This document shows, in pieces, positions 24,481 through 35,888 of a stretch of DNA of 64,000 nt (positions within the stretch are counted from its first letter, which is position 1; each line of letters starts with the position of its first letter). This DNA comes from Amia ocellicauda. Taxonomy: Eukaryota > Chordata > Actinopteri > Amiiformes > Amiidae. The notes under the pieces were generated by a model, which did not search any database, was not told the DNA's origin, and saw only the letters and a program-made list of their open reading frames with translations. Where the stretch lies: the NCBI RefSeq assembly GCF_036373705.1, contig NC_089856.1, positions 981,501 through 1,045,500 of the forward strand, written 5' to 3'. The position numbers and the translations under genes are program-made.

Positions 24481-27400
24481 CTTATCTAATCCCATTGTAA
24501 ATGAGAGGACTGTGTCCCCGTCGCTGCAGGTCTAGGTCAATACAAACGGTGCCGGCTGCTGCGGAACCCATTTTCTTTACGCTCCTGCATGCGGCTCGCG
24601 TCAGACTTGGCTGCCCCAAGCAGTGACGACGTTTAGACGCGCATCATGTTAACCACATGCGTAGACCACAGAGCCGTGCAGCAGCTGCAGAGCGTGACAC
24701 GCTCCCTACTCCACACTCACCAGAGCAAACACACAACCAGTGCACGTCTCTCAGGACTGTTAACACTTTTCAAATGTTTCCAATCGTATAGTTTCCAACC
24801 AGGGTGGTGTAGGTTCTCCACAAACACCCCCTCCCCGCATAGGTACAACACGTGTGCAACACAGAAAACTCTTCATGACCGTTACTACTGTGTTCAGGAG
24901 GCGATGAGTAACACTAATTGAATACTAGTAATATAATAGTTAGACAACAACAATATTAATTAGAATTCATTATTTATAGCGCCTTACGTCACAAGGGATC
25001 CCAAAGCTCTGTGCAGTTGGAAGGCAGCCCCGTCGGAGGGACGCAGGGCAGACACTGTGCTCCTGAACCTCACTGCTGTGCGCTACATGATGACACCCCC
25101 ATCCAGTCTCTGCTGCCAGGGGAAGCATGCGGGGGCCCCTGTGGTCAGCCTACACCACCTCCACAGCAGTGTGAGAGGGCCAGGGTTGGACGCCCACACA
25201 CTCTCTTTATCTGACACTTGCCTTTCTGAGCCTCTGTGAGGGTACAAAAACTTCTGACACATCTACACACATGCACGCAAACACCCTCTCACACGCAATG
25301 CCAGATATAGATATCGACAGAGGACACATGGCGATCCTAGCAGAGGCTGTTGCAGCGGCTCGGAGAGACAGCGGGGGGACAGGGCGGCCCGCTTCAACAG
25401 GAGCGCTGGTGGAATAATGGCGATGCAGAGGGAACATCTGGAATGAGGTCTCCGAGGGGCAGGGAAGACGTAGCCGCGGAGCTGGAGAGAGGACAGTTCG
25501 GGGTGCGCTAATGAAGCCGCAGTGCAGCTCTCCCGCCTGGGCCTGGCCTCCCAGCCCTGCTGCGGCTTCAAACGGGCCCCAGCGCCGACCCAGACCTCCC
25601 TGCCGTCCTGTCCGAGATTCACAACGCACTGCGCTGCTCTGTGGGACTCACCTGAGTTGTCCTGAACTGAGACACTGGTCAGTCACAATACAAGCACAGC
25701 GCTGCTCCAGTCTGGGCCTTATACTACACTATACACACTATAGGAGTGTGTGTGTGTGTGTGTCTCTGTGTGTATGTATGTGTTTATGTGTGTGAGAGAT
25801 TGTCTCTGTGTGTGTGTGTGTGTATGTGAGTGCGTTAGTCTGTGTGTGTGTGTGTGTGTGTGAGTGTGTCTGTGTGTGTGTGCGTCTCTCTCATATGGAA
25901 AGAGTTTCCTGTTGACACACAGCTGCAGATGTGTCAGAGCTGAAGTCATTAACAGTCCTGTCACGGAGAGAGGGAGCAGGAGAGAGAGGGGGAAGGAGGG
26001 AGAGGGGAAACAGACAGACATGGAGAGAGGGAGATGGAGGGAGGGGGAAAGATGGAGGAAGAGAGACAGGGAGGTAAAGGAGAGGGAGACAGAAAGGGGA
26101 GGGGAAGGAATGGGGAGAATTGAAGGACAGAGGTAGACTAATACTACTGAAACTATAACAATTACAACTGCTCACAAAACCACTCTGCCACCCTCCCCAC
26201 CCCACCCCGTCCCTTCCCTCCTTCTCTCCATCCCTCTCTCCTCTCTCCCTCTTTCAGGACGCTGTGAGAGCGCTGTGCCGGGAAAGGAGTTCACACCACG
26301 GAGCGCAGAGCAGCAGAGGGATCTGTTAATAATTAGATGGGGGCACTGGCAGGGGGGGGTGTTATGTTTGTCGTCTTGTTGTCAAAACACCAGAGCAGCC
26401 CCCCACCCCCCACCCAGGTCAATGTGTGAGGTCATGGCAGCTTGTAACAGTGTTACAGACACACACACAACAGAGACCGCGTGTGCGTGTTTAGTATGTG
26501 TGTGTGTGTTGTATTGCATTCACTGCAGAATAGTAGTTATACAGTACTGAGCCGTCTTGTGCTGTTTTGTACTGGTGTTGTCGTTGCACTGACACACTGA
26601 AACACCACACACACATCCACAGCGATACACACACACAACTACACCACGACACACGACGGACGGGTTTGGAGTGTCCTGGTCCTCCCATGCCAGGTGTGCA
26701 GAGAGCAGCCGGGCTCCGCTGTTCGTCTCTGGGAGGCCGACAGAGAGGGATGGAGAGGGAGGGGGACGGAGGGAGGGAGAGGGATGAAGAGATAGAGAGG
26801 GAGGGAGGGAGGGAGAGGGACAGACAAAGAGAGACAAGCTAGAGATGAGGGAGAGTCAACAAGAGATACCACGATTAGGGCAGAAGGGGAGACAGAGGGG
26901 ACGGGGGGAGGGGCAGTGTGGTGTGTGTTTGTGTGTTTTCTCTGCACTACTGATGAAAGCGTGGGGATCCAATAAGTCCTAGCATGCTAACACACATTCC
27001 TGAAGTACAGCCAGACAGAGAGAGAGGGGCTGATGGAGAGGAAGAGGGAGAGACGGAGTGAGAGAGAGAGAGAGAGAGAGGAGGAGAGAGACTAAGAGAA
27101 AAAGAGGGTGAGGCAGAGAGAGGGACAAAGAAAGAGAAAGGAGAGAAAGAGGGTGGGGGGAGAGAGAGGAGGAGGGGATCTGTACATTGGTTGTGCTTCT
27201 TGCTGTGTGTATATGGTGTTTCAGGAAATATAGAAACCTGCTGACAGACGTTAACAGTCACAGATCATTGGACACAGAGACATAAATAGACACAGAGACA
27301 GACACACAGAGAGATAGAGACACACAGAGACATATAAATAGTCACAGAATGACACAGGGACAGAGAAATCACTTCCCTCAGTAAACAGTTAAAGGCACCC

Positions 27401-28612
27401 CCATCCCACATCTGTTATTCAAATTCTGCCCCCTGATTTGGCATTCAAAACCCTCAATCGCTGTGAATCGCGCGGCCGTCTGGCGCTCAGGCCCACAGGC
27501 AGGTCTTCACACAGAGACAGCGGCTCGGGATGCTTCTGCTTTATTAACCTGCACACACCATCGTAATCACAATCTGCTCGTGTGGTTCCCGTCCAGCACA
27601 GACGCAGCCGGCCGGGCGAGAGAGCTGTGGCAGCGTCGCGGTGCCGAACAGAGGCTATTATTGACGCTGATCTGAGAGGGGGAAGCAACGGTTGGCTGGA
27701 GCTCTTATTGTGGTTTGTAATATGTTCAGTGTTACTGCACGGCACGGCGGAGCTCAGCGCTGCACCGAGACGAAACTCGGCACACTTCTCACGACTCAGT
27801 CAAAACAGTTCGCTTCCTGTTTCGTGGGGGAGGTCTGCCATTGGGGTCTGAATTGAACTCGTTATAAAAACAAACCGAGAGAGAAACAGGACAGCCACAC
27901 ACAAAACAACAACAACAAAAAAAACACTAAACTGTCTGCTGAAGAAAGAGAGGCAAGCAGAAAAGGAATAAGGGCATCGTGGAAATATGGAGGGAAGGAA
28001 CGACAGGGGAGGAGAGGCAGGAATGAGGGAGAGACAGAGGGAGAGGGGGAGAGGGGGAGGGAAAGGGAGAGGTTGAGAGAGAGGGGGAGAGAGAGAGAGA
28101 GTCACAGATGCCGTTGTGGGTGTTGGAGCTTCGGTGTCCCAGAATTCCCCCACATTCTCCAGGTCGGTTTTCCAGGAATTCCTGACTCGATTCAGCCGGG
28201 GAATCACTCCTCCTCTCCCCCTCTCTCTTACTGCTTCAACTCTGGACGCTCTTAGGGCACCTCTGTGGGCCCGAGGGCAGAGTAAACGAGAGTGGCACAA
28301 AAGCCGAAGGGGTAAGCCAGCCTTAGGACGGGTCACACACAACGTGAGTGACTTTAGGCCACGCCCCCAAGGCTTGTGCATCACTTAAGGCACTTAAAAC
28401 ATGAGGAACGCAAACAAACGTGGATATTAAGGTCTCTGGTGTGAAGACACTTCTTTAAAAGTTATTTGATCATTAATAATTTTTGTATGAGACAATGAAT
28501 CTGACTGTAAAGTCATTAAATTATAGGTTTACTTTAAGTCTGTGTTTTTGGAGACTGCAATCCTTGACCCGAGGGCCAGAGGATGTAAGAGAAAGGTCGA
28601 TCCAGTGTCAAA
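24481..28612. other. Intergenic DNA with purine-rich tracts and microsatellites
   Basis: No coding gene is supported. GA-rich plus-strand tracts lie at about 25965-26140, 26745-26915, 27010-27180 and 27985-28105, with GT runs at 25747-25870. The stretch at 24965-25190 resembles a dispersed repeat (GCGCCTTACGTCACAAGG start) but I cannot name its family. Confidence 0.5.
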
Positions 28613-28714
28613 CAGTGTGTGTGTGTGTGTGTGTGTGTGTCTGTGTGTGTGTGTGTGTGAGTGTGTGTGTGTGTCAGTTTGTGTCTGTGTGTGTCTGTGT
28701 CTGTGAGTGTGTGT

Positions 28715-28748
<34 letters not shown>

Positions 28749-29944
28749 GTGTGTGTGTGTGTCAGTTTGTGTCTGTGTGTGTGTGTGTGTGAGTGTGTGT
28801 GTGTGTGTGTGTGTCAGTTTGTGTCTGTGTGTGTCTGTGTCTGTGAGTGTGTGTGTGTGTGTGTCTGTGAGTGTGAGTGTGTGTGTGTGTGTCTGTGAGT
28901 GTGTGTGTGTGTGTGTGAGTGTGTGTCTGTGTCTGTGAGTGTGTATGTGTGAGTGTGTGTCTGTGTCTGTGAGTGTGTATGAGTGAGTGTGTGTGTGTGT
29001 CAGTTTGTGTCTGTGAGTGTGTGTGTGTGAGTGTGTATGAGTGAGTGTGTGTCTGTGTGTCTGTGTCTGTGAGTGTGTATGTGTGAGTGTGTGTCTGTGT
29101 GTCTGTGTCTGTGAGTGTGTATGTGTGAGTGTGTGTCTGTGTGTGTCAGTTTGTGTCTGTGTGTGTGAGTGTGTGTCTGTGTCTGTGAGTGTGTATGTGT
29201 GAGTGTGTGTCTGTGTCTGTGAGTGTGTATGAGTGAGTGTGTGTGTGTGTCAGTTTGTGTCTGTGAGTGTGTGTGTGTGAGTGTGTATGAGTGAGTGTGT
29301 GTCTGTGTCTGTGAGTGTGTGTGTGTGAGTGTGTGTCTGTGTCTGTGAGTGTGTATGTGTGAGTGTGTGTCTGTGTGTCTGTGTCTGTGAGTGTGTATGT
29401 GTGAGTGTGTGTCTGTGTGTGTCAGTTTGTGTCTGTGTGTGTGAGTGTGTGTCTGTGTCTGTGAGTGTGTATGTGTGAGTGTGTGTCTGTGTCTGTGAGT
29501 GTGTATGAGTGAGTGTGTGTGTGTGTCAGTTTGTGTCTGTGAGTGTGTGTGTGTGAGTGTGTATGAGTGAGTGTGTGTGTGTGTCAGTTTGTGTCTGTGA
29601 GTGTGTATGTGTGAGTGTGTGTCTGTGTCTGTGAGTGTGTATGAGTGAGTGTGTGTGTGTGTCAGTTTGTGTCTGTGAGTGTGTGTGTGTGAGTGTGTGT
29701 CTGTGTCTGTGAGTGTGTGTGTGTGAGTGTGTGTGTGTCTGTGTCTGTGAGTGTGTGTGTGTGAGTGTGTGTCTGTGTGTGTCAGTTTGTGTCTGTGTCT
29801 GTGAGTGTGTGTGTGTGAGTGTGTGTGTGTGTCTGTGTCTGTGAGTGTGTGTGTGTGAGTGTGTGTGTGTCTGTGAGTGTGTATGAGTGAGTGTGTGTGT
29901 GTGTCAGTTTGTGTCTGTGTGTGTCTGTGTGTGTGAGTGTGTGT

Positions 29945-29977
<33 letters not shown>

Positions 29978-29985
29978 TCTGTGTG
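28613..29985. repeat. Compound GT-rich minisatellite of about 1.37 kb
   Basis: Almost pure alternating purine-pyrimidine: GTGTGT interrupted by CTGTGTCTGTGAG, GTGTATGAGTGAG and GTCAGTTTGTGTCTG blocks. These form higher-order units of roughly 60-100 bp that recur many times. It ends about 300 bp past the ephx3 stop codon. Long open frames in it are repeat artefacts. Confidence 0.95.
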
Positions 29986-30290
29986 CTTGTTTGTGCCACA
30001 GGAACCGTGAGACGCAGCACAGGAACTTTCAGCTTGCGGTTTCACGTCTCCTTTCAGAGCGAGTGTTTGTGATGGCTGCACTCTGATTAACCCTGAAACG
30101 ACTGAGAGCCAGCGAGGAGCTTCCGCACTCACACTCAGCGATCAATGGACACCAAACGAGCGCGACGGGGGGAATGGCCTCCACTCGACTGGACACTTTC
30201 TCTTGTTCTTAACTGCAGCTGTAACGAGGAAGCAGTGTGTTCTGCACCCGCCTGGCGCGCTCTGTCCCGATGGGGGGCCGCGGTGCCGCG

Positions 30291-30941
30291 CTAGGTCTGC
30301 GGCCCCTCCAGGAACTGCCACATCAGCCGGTTCACCGTCTCGGGTTGGTCCTGCTGAACCCAATGGCTGCAGCCCGGAATCATCTTCACGGCAAACGATC
30401 CGCAGACGTACGGCCCCGCCTCCTGCGCCGGCTCCGCCCCCAGCAGGGCGTCGGCCTCCCCCCAGATCAGCAGGCAGGACACGCCCACGTCCTGGTGCCT
30501 GGGCGGGGCGTTGCTACAGGGGAGACGACGACAGCGGTGAAGTGGACGACATCACTGACTAACGCACACTCAGATTGAGAGAGGCTGGACACAGGTGTTC
30601 ATGGGTTAATTGGTTAATTGATGTTAAGTGCTACCTCAGGTGTCACCGTTGGGCACGATCGAAGGCTCACCTGAACAGGTTGCGGAAGTAGTGCAGCGGC
30701 CCGGTCAGCCCCCCCGGCTGGGACAGGGGGAACAGGTACGCCTCTAGCTCCGGCCCACTCAGACGCCGGCCCGGGGTCCGAATCCCCACACGCCGGCTGC
30801 ACAGCAGACTGCGCACCAGCTGAGAGAGAGAGAGAGAAACAGAGAGACAGAGAGAGAGAGAGAGACAAAAGGCGAGAGACAGAGAGAGAGACAGAAGGCG
30901 AGAGAGAGAGAGAGAGAGACAGAGAGAGAGAGACAGAAGGC

Positions 30942-30989
<48 letters not shown>

Positions 30990-32920
30990 GCAAGGGTTAA
31001 TTCTGAGAGACTGTGTGCAGCACCACTGATCCACAGCATTGCAAACAGCTCCCCCTGGTGTTGGTCTAGAGGAACTGCACCGGCTCCATTTTACCGGCTC
31101 AATCACCAGAGGAAACTTCTGCCTTCGGGAATGCTTATCCTCCCTCTTGTCCCCCCCCACCCCCTCACCCTGTAGTCCTCCAGTGAGAGCGCGATCTCCG
31201 GCAGGACGGGGATCTGGAAGAAGAACACATGGCTGCAGCGCAGGAGCCGGGCTGGGCGGCGCAGAACCCCCTCTGAAACAACAACACTGAGCTACTGCAC
31301 TGCACAGCTGCGAGTGTGTCACTGCGTCAGTCAGTCAATCACTGCGCCAGTCAGTGTGTCAGTCAGTGTGTCAGTCAGTCAGTCACTGAGTCAGTCAGTC
31401 AGTCAGTCACTCAGTGTGTCAGTCAGTCAGTCACTGAGTCAGTCAGTGTGTCAGTCAGTCAGTCAGTGTGTTTGTCAGTCACTCAGTGTGTCAATCACCC
31501 TGCCAGGCGGATGGGTGGGGGGCGTTCATGACGATGAGCCGCTGCACCATGGATGGGTAGTACATGGCAAAGTGCCAAGCCAGCACGCCCCCCCAGTCAT
31601 GCCCCACCAGCACACAGCACTCATAACCTGAGAGAGAAAGACGCCACTGGTAACAACAGAACAGATAAGACCAGTCGGGTTCATTGCCTCTTCTGTTGTC
31701 ATGATTGTCATACACCAAATACGGTTTATATTTTACTTTATTTTATTTTTGTGTGTATGAGATTCGTTCCATTGTATCTCGTCACGTTAGGTTTGTCTTG
31801 TTTGAAAGTACATCTGTATCTGCTTTGGCAAGACTGTGATTGGTCCTGCCAATAAAGCACCTTTAAATCTGAATCTGAGTCCACTCACACAGCGGACACC
31901 CCTGGACACAGGCAAGTATTATTATCAGTATTCATTTTATGTTTCTCTGAATTATTTTTTAAATTCACTAATTTAAATTAATCGGTTAATTGTTTACAAT
32001 ACATGTGTATATGTATGGATGGAAATGTACATGTATATGTTTTAAAACGGTTTGTTCTGTCACCATACTTATTTCTGGTCATGCCAATAAAGCACCTTGA
32101 ATTTGAATTTGAGAGAGAGAGGCCTCAGCCCACGAGTGTGTATTCAGGCGAGGCTCAGCGCTGTGTTGCTTCGTGCAGTGGTGAGGCTCCCTCTCACTCA
32201 CCCAGGCCTGCGATGATGTCCCTGATGTCTCCCAGCAGCTGGTCCAGAGCGTAGTCCTCCCGCCTGCCGGGGGCAGCAGACTCCCCACAGCCCCGCAGGT
32301 CCAGCGCCACCGCTCGCCACCGCCCGCCAAACTCCCGCAGCTGATAGCGCCACGAAAACCTGTGGGGGGGATAGGGGGTCGTATTGTAAAAAGGGAAGAG
32401 AACGACAGAGAGGGAGAGAGAGAGAGGAGAGGAGGTCGGGGGGGAGGAGTGCAGTACCAGTTCTCGGGGAAGCCGTGCAGGAAGAGCATGAGTGGCTGAG
32501 AGGGATCTCCCTTGGACACGTAGTGCAGCCGCAGCCCAGAGCCCTGGAGAGAGAGCAACACAAGAGCACCGCACTATTAGAGCTGCAGTAACACAGACCT
32601 GCTGGACTGGACTGTGTCTCTCAGGACCAGGGCCGAGAACAGAACAACCCCCCCGCCCCGCCCCGCCCCAGTCGCACCTCAGTGAGCAGGTACGCATGTT
32701 CGCCCAGCGCAGGGTCCCGGGTGCAGGCTGGGGGGCTCCGGCGGGCGGTCCAGTGGAAGGTGCCGCGGGGGTCCCTCAGGCCTCTCCAGGCGATGCGGGT
32801 CAGAACCAGTGCGGCGGTGAGCCCGGCGGTGCTGTACACCAGGGCCCAGTAACACAGCGACACCAGCCGCAGGGCCAGGCGGGTCGGAACCAGCAGCGCA
32901 GTGGACAGCAGACCCGTCAT
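30291..32920 (-). CDS. ephx3: Epoxide hydrolase 3 (alpha/beta hydrolase), 7 coding exons
   Basis: Exons: 32920-32678, 32543-32458, 32359-32202, 31627-31499, 31272-31169, 30819-30671, 30513-30291, giving 363 residues (human protein about 360). An N-terminal membrane anchor (about residues 8-45) precedes the fold. HGFPENW forms the oxyanion region, HDWGG carries the nucleophile Asp173 (the human number), WGEADALL supplies the likely acid Asp311, and GCSHWV the catalytic His340. [17 protein letters not shown] is the cap segment bearing a ring-opening Tyr. The enzyme hydrolyses lipid epoxides such as fatty-acid epoxides to diols at the ER membrane. The upstream in-frame codon at 32980 is GTG, so the ATG at 32920 is the start, aligning with the usual N-terminus. 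Around the second cap Tyr (SHVFFFQIP) a Val seems to sit where I recall Tyr in human; check this by alignment. Confidence 0.93.
30820..30990. repeat. (GA)n-rich tract in ephx3 intron 5
   Basis: GAGA runs with CAGA and GGCGAGAGACAGA interruptions. On the transcribed strand it is a polypyrimidine tract abutting the 3' splice site at 30820. Confidence 0.9.
31322..31498. repeat. (CAGT)n tetramer repeat in ephx3 intron 4
   Basis: GTCA/CAGT tetramers interrupted by CACTGA and GTGT segments fill most of the 226-bp intron, reaching the donor of exon 4. Confidence 0.9.
31718..31880 (+). mobile_element. LINE-like 3' tail fragment in ephx3 intron 3, copy 1
   Basis: It ends in CCTGCCAATAAAGCACCTTT followed by AAATCTGAATCTGAG. 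The same ending recurs at 32082-32120 and 52858-52895, so it marks the 3' end of one retroelement family inserted several times. Confidence 0.55.
31985..32122 (+). mobile_element. LINE-like 3' tail fragment in ephx3 intron 3, copy 2
   Basis: It ends in CATGCCAATAAAGCACCTTG, then AATTTGAATTTGAGAGAGAG. The tail runs directly into a GA microsatellite, as in the brd4 intron copy. Confidence 0.55.
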
Positions 32921-33639
32921 CGCGTCCAGAACCGACGCACCTGGGCTGCAGATCCTATGCCAGTGCAGGACGCTGAGCACGACACTGCCTGTCTATAGAA
33001 TGACCCGTACAGAGACGTTTTCAATGATGTATGTTCGTCATTATCATCAGTATTAGTATTAGTAGCAGGCGTATTGTAATGGTACAGCACAGTATGTCAG
33101 ATATGACGGTATACGAGTCTAAGGATGTGAAGTTTCAAAATTCAACGACAGAGAGCTCAGTGTGACCTAAGTAGGCACTGAGTTACATAACATTAGGAAC
33201 TATTTAACCATTTTAAAACAGCAATAATATTATAATATCTAACAGGTTGAAAACTACAATGACATTTTATTGCGTCACATCGGCGGCAGAGGGCGCCAAA
33301 AGCACTTTTTTAATACTTAATAAAATCATCCATTTGGTCACTTCCCGCAACGTGTTAATTATGACCAACGTCAATATTAATGTCTGTGTAAAACTAAAAC
33401 TAATATATACAATACATAAGAAATAATAAATCAGTTTAGACTCGTTTTCGGAGATCTAGCTGGCGAATGAATGCAGAATTCAGTCAAAGCTCGTTATTGC
33501 GAGACGCCTGCGAGCAGCTCTTCACTTCGCGCTGTATCTCGAGTGATTCAAATATGAATAAAGCACAGAGAAGCCGCACAGAATTAATATTATTTATATA
33601 TTTACGGTAGTGGAGAGATCCGCTCACACAGCGGCGTCC

Positions 33640-34260
33640 CCGGATTGACAACGAAACGGCGCCGCCCGTCAGCGCGCAGTGCCCAAACCCTAGCTTCTGA
33701 TTGGCTCACACGCACGTCATTTTCCCCGAGTCAATAGCAATTGGTTAAGAGCACTGTTAGGGGCGGGGCGCTCTGGGGACGTTAAGCTCTCCGATTGGCT
33801 GCTCCCGGGGCGCGACGTCACGGACAGGCGCAGTCGCCGCAGCAGCGCTGGGAGCAAAGATCAAAGTCCCGCCGACAGCGTGACTCCTGTACGGGAGAGT
33901 GACGTCACCGGGTTCTCTCCGAGCGGCTGTCGGCGGAGATCCAAGGCACAGCGCATGTGCAGTACGTCACTGCGTGGGTCCGACCCGACGCGTCACGCAT
34001 TGGACCGCCTCTGCACGGTGCCAGGGTCCAGCCTTCCGATACAGACAGTACTGCGCCGCTGTGTCCCTGCCAGCCCCCGTGTGAACAGCCGGCCTGCGCG
34101 GTCTGAGGCCGGGTGTCCAGCGCTGCCCGCAGTGCGGCTCTCTGTCCACAGGGCGGCGCCGGCGCACTGCGTCAGGTCCGGATTGACCCCCCTGAGCCAC
34201 CGTTAACTTCGCGCTGGCCTGGACCCTGCACGGCCAGGATACTCGCAGAACTCGGTCAGC
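33640..34260 (-). promoter_or_regulatory. CpG-rich region with CCAAT, GC and CRE motifs; likely ephx3 promoter
   Basis: ATTGG (CCAAT on the minus strand) occurs at 33700, 33740 and 33794, all oriented toward ephx3. A GC box (GGGGCGGGGCG) is at 33761-33771 and CRE-like GACGTCA at 33814 and about 33902. CpG is dense to about 34200, in contrast to the AT-rich DNA at 33000-33600. It lies 0.7 kb upstream of the ephx3 ATG, so a 5' non-coding exon or long leader is implied. The transcription start is inferred only. Confidence 0.55.
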
Positions 34261-34332
34261 ATCTCTACGACAATACACAACACACAGCGATGTACAGAAC
34301 AGAGCTCTTCAGTCTGGGATTGGTTTGTTAGC

Positions 34333-35350
34333 CTGGACTGGACTGGACTGCAGAGTCACTGACTGGACTGGACTGGACTGGACTGGACTGCAGAGTCACT
34401 CACTGACTGGACTGGACTGCTGCAGAGTCACTGACTGGACTGGACTGCTGCAGAGTCACTGACTGGACTGGACTGTAGAGTCACTGACTGGACTGGACTG
34501 CTGCAGAGTCACTGACTGGACTGGACTGCTGCAGAGTCACTGACTGGACTGGACTGCTGCAGAGTCACTGACTGGACTGGACTGTAGAGTCACTGACTGG
34601 ACTGGACTGGACTGCTGCAGAGTCACTCACTGACTGGACTGGACTGGACTGGACTGTAGAGTCACTGACTGGACTGGACTGGACTGGACTGTAGAGTCAC
34701 TGACTGGACTGGACTGGACTGGACTGCTGCAGAGTCACTCACTGACTGGACTGGACTGGACTGGACTGTAGAGTCACTGACTGGACTGGACTGGACTGCT
34801 GCAGAGTCACTGACTGGACTGGACTGCTGCAGAGTCACTCACTGACTGGACTGGACTGGACTGCTGCAGAGTCACTCACTGACTGGACTGGACTGGACTG
34901 CTGCAGAGTCACTCACTGACTGGACTGGACTGCAGAGTCACTGACTGGACTGGACTGGACTGGACTGTAGAGTCACTGACTGGACTGGACTGGACTGCTG
35001 CAGAGTCACTGACTGGACTGGACTGGACTGCTGCAGAGTCACTCACTGACTGGACTTGACTGGACTGGACTGCTGCAGTCACTCACTGACTGGACTTGAC
35101 TGGACTTGACTGGACTGGACTGCTGCAGTCACTCACTGACTGGACTGGACTGGACTGGACTGCTGCAGAGTCACTGACTGGACTGGACTAGACTGCAGAG
35201 TCACTGACTGGACTGGACTGGACTGGACTGGACTGGACTGCTGCAGAGTCACTCACTGACTGGACTGGACTAGACTGGACTGGACTGCTGCAGAGTCACT
35301 GACTGGACTGGACTGGTGCAGAGTCACTGACTGGAGTGGACTACTGCAGA
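34333..35350. repeat. GGACT-pentamer / CAGAGTCACTGA satellite, about 1 kb
   Basis: Variable units of 30-60 bp made of 2-6 GGACT pentamers joined to CTGCTGCAGAGTCACTCACTGA or CTGTAGAGTCACTGA linkers. It occupies the gap between the brd4 3' end and the ephx3 promoter. Smaller pieces lie at 14363-14445, 18770-18815 and 55740-55900. Confidence 0.97.
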
Positions 35351-35816
35351 GTCATGGACGGAACTGGTCTGTATGGCTACTGCAGACTCGGACGAATAGA
35401 CCAAAAAAGGAAAAATACACTTTTTTTTTGGTTTATTTTTTTAAAAAAGAGATGAGTTTAATCCATGATCATTACAGACTCAAACTGTGTTCCTCTATTA
35501 CTGTACTCAGTCACATTAACTGGTGTAATCAAGGAAAAACAAACACGAAAAACAAAAACAAAAAAACAAAATAAAAGAAACTGAGAAGAAACAGCCTGGC
35601 CGACACAGAAGCCAGAATTGTACTGTATAGTGGGCATCTATGGCACATAATATCAAACTGTTAACATTAAAAAAAAAAAAGAAATAAAGAAAACAAACAA
35701 TTGAATACATTAAAAGGCATGAAGGAATGAAGGGAGAAAAAAAAAAAAAGATTTTTTTTTTGTTTTGCATTTTTTCATTACTGTTTCTGAAACCAACCAA
35801 CCAACCGAAATAATAG

Positions 35817-35820
<4 letters not shown>

Positions 35821-35886
<66 letters not shown>
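35821..35886. repeat. (AT)n microsatellite
   Basis: 33 uninterrupted AT repeats in the presumed brd4 3'UTR or flank. Confidence 0.97.

Positions 35887-35888
<2 letters not shown>

Noticed and set aside
28483..28938. 151-codon Val-Cys repeat frame
   Set aside because: A translation of the GT array; no promoter, no domain.
32921..32980. N-terminally extended EPHX3 start at 32980
   Set aside because: The codon there is GTG, not ATG; the ATG at 32920 gives the usual family length and N-terminus.
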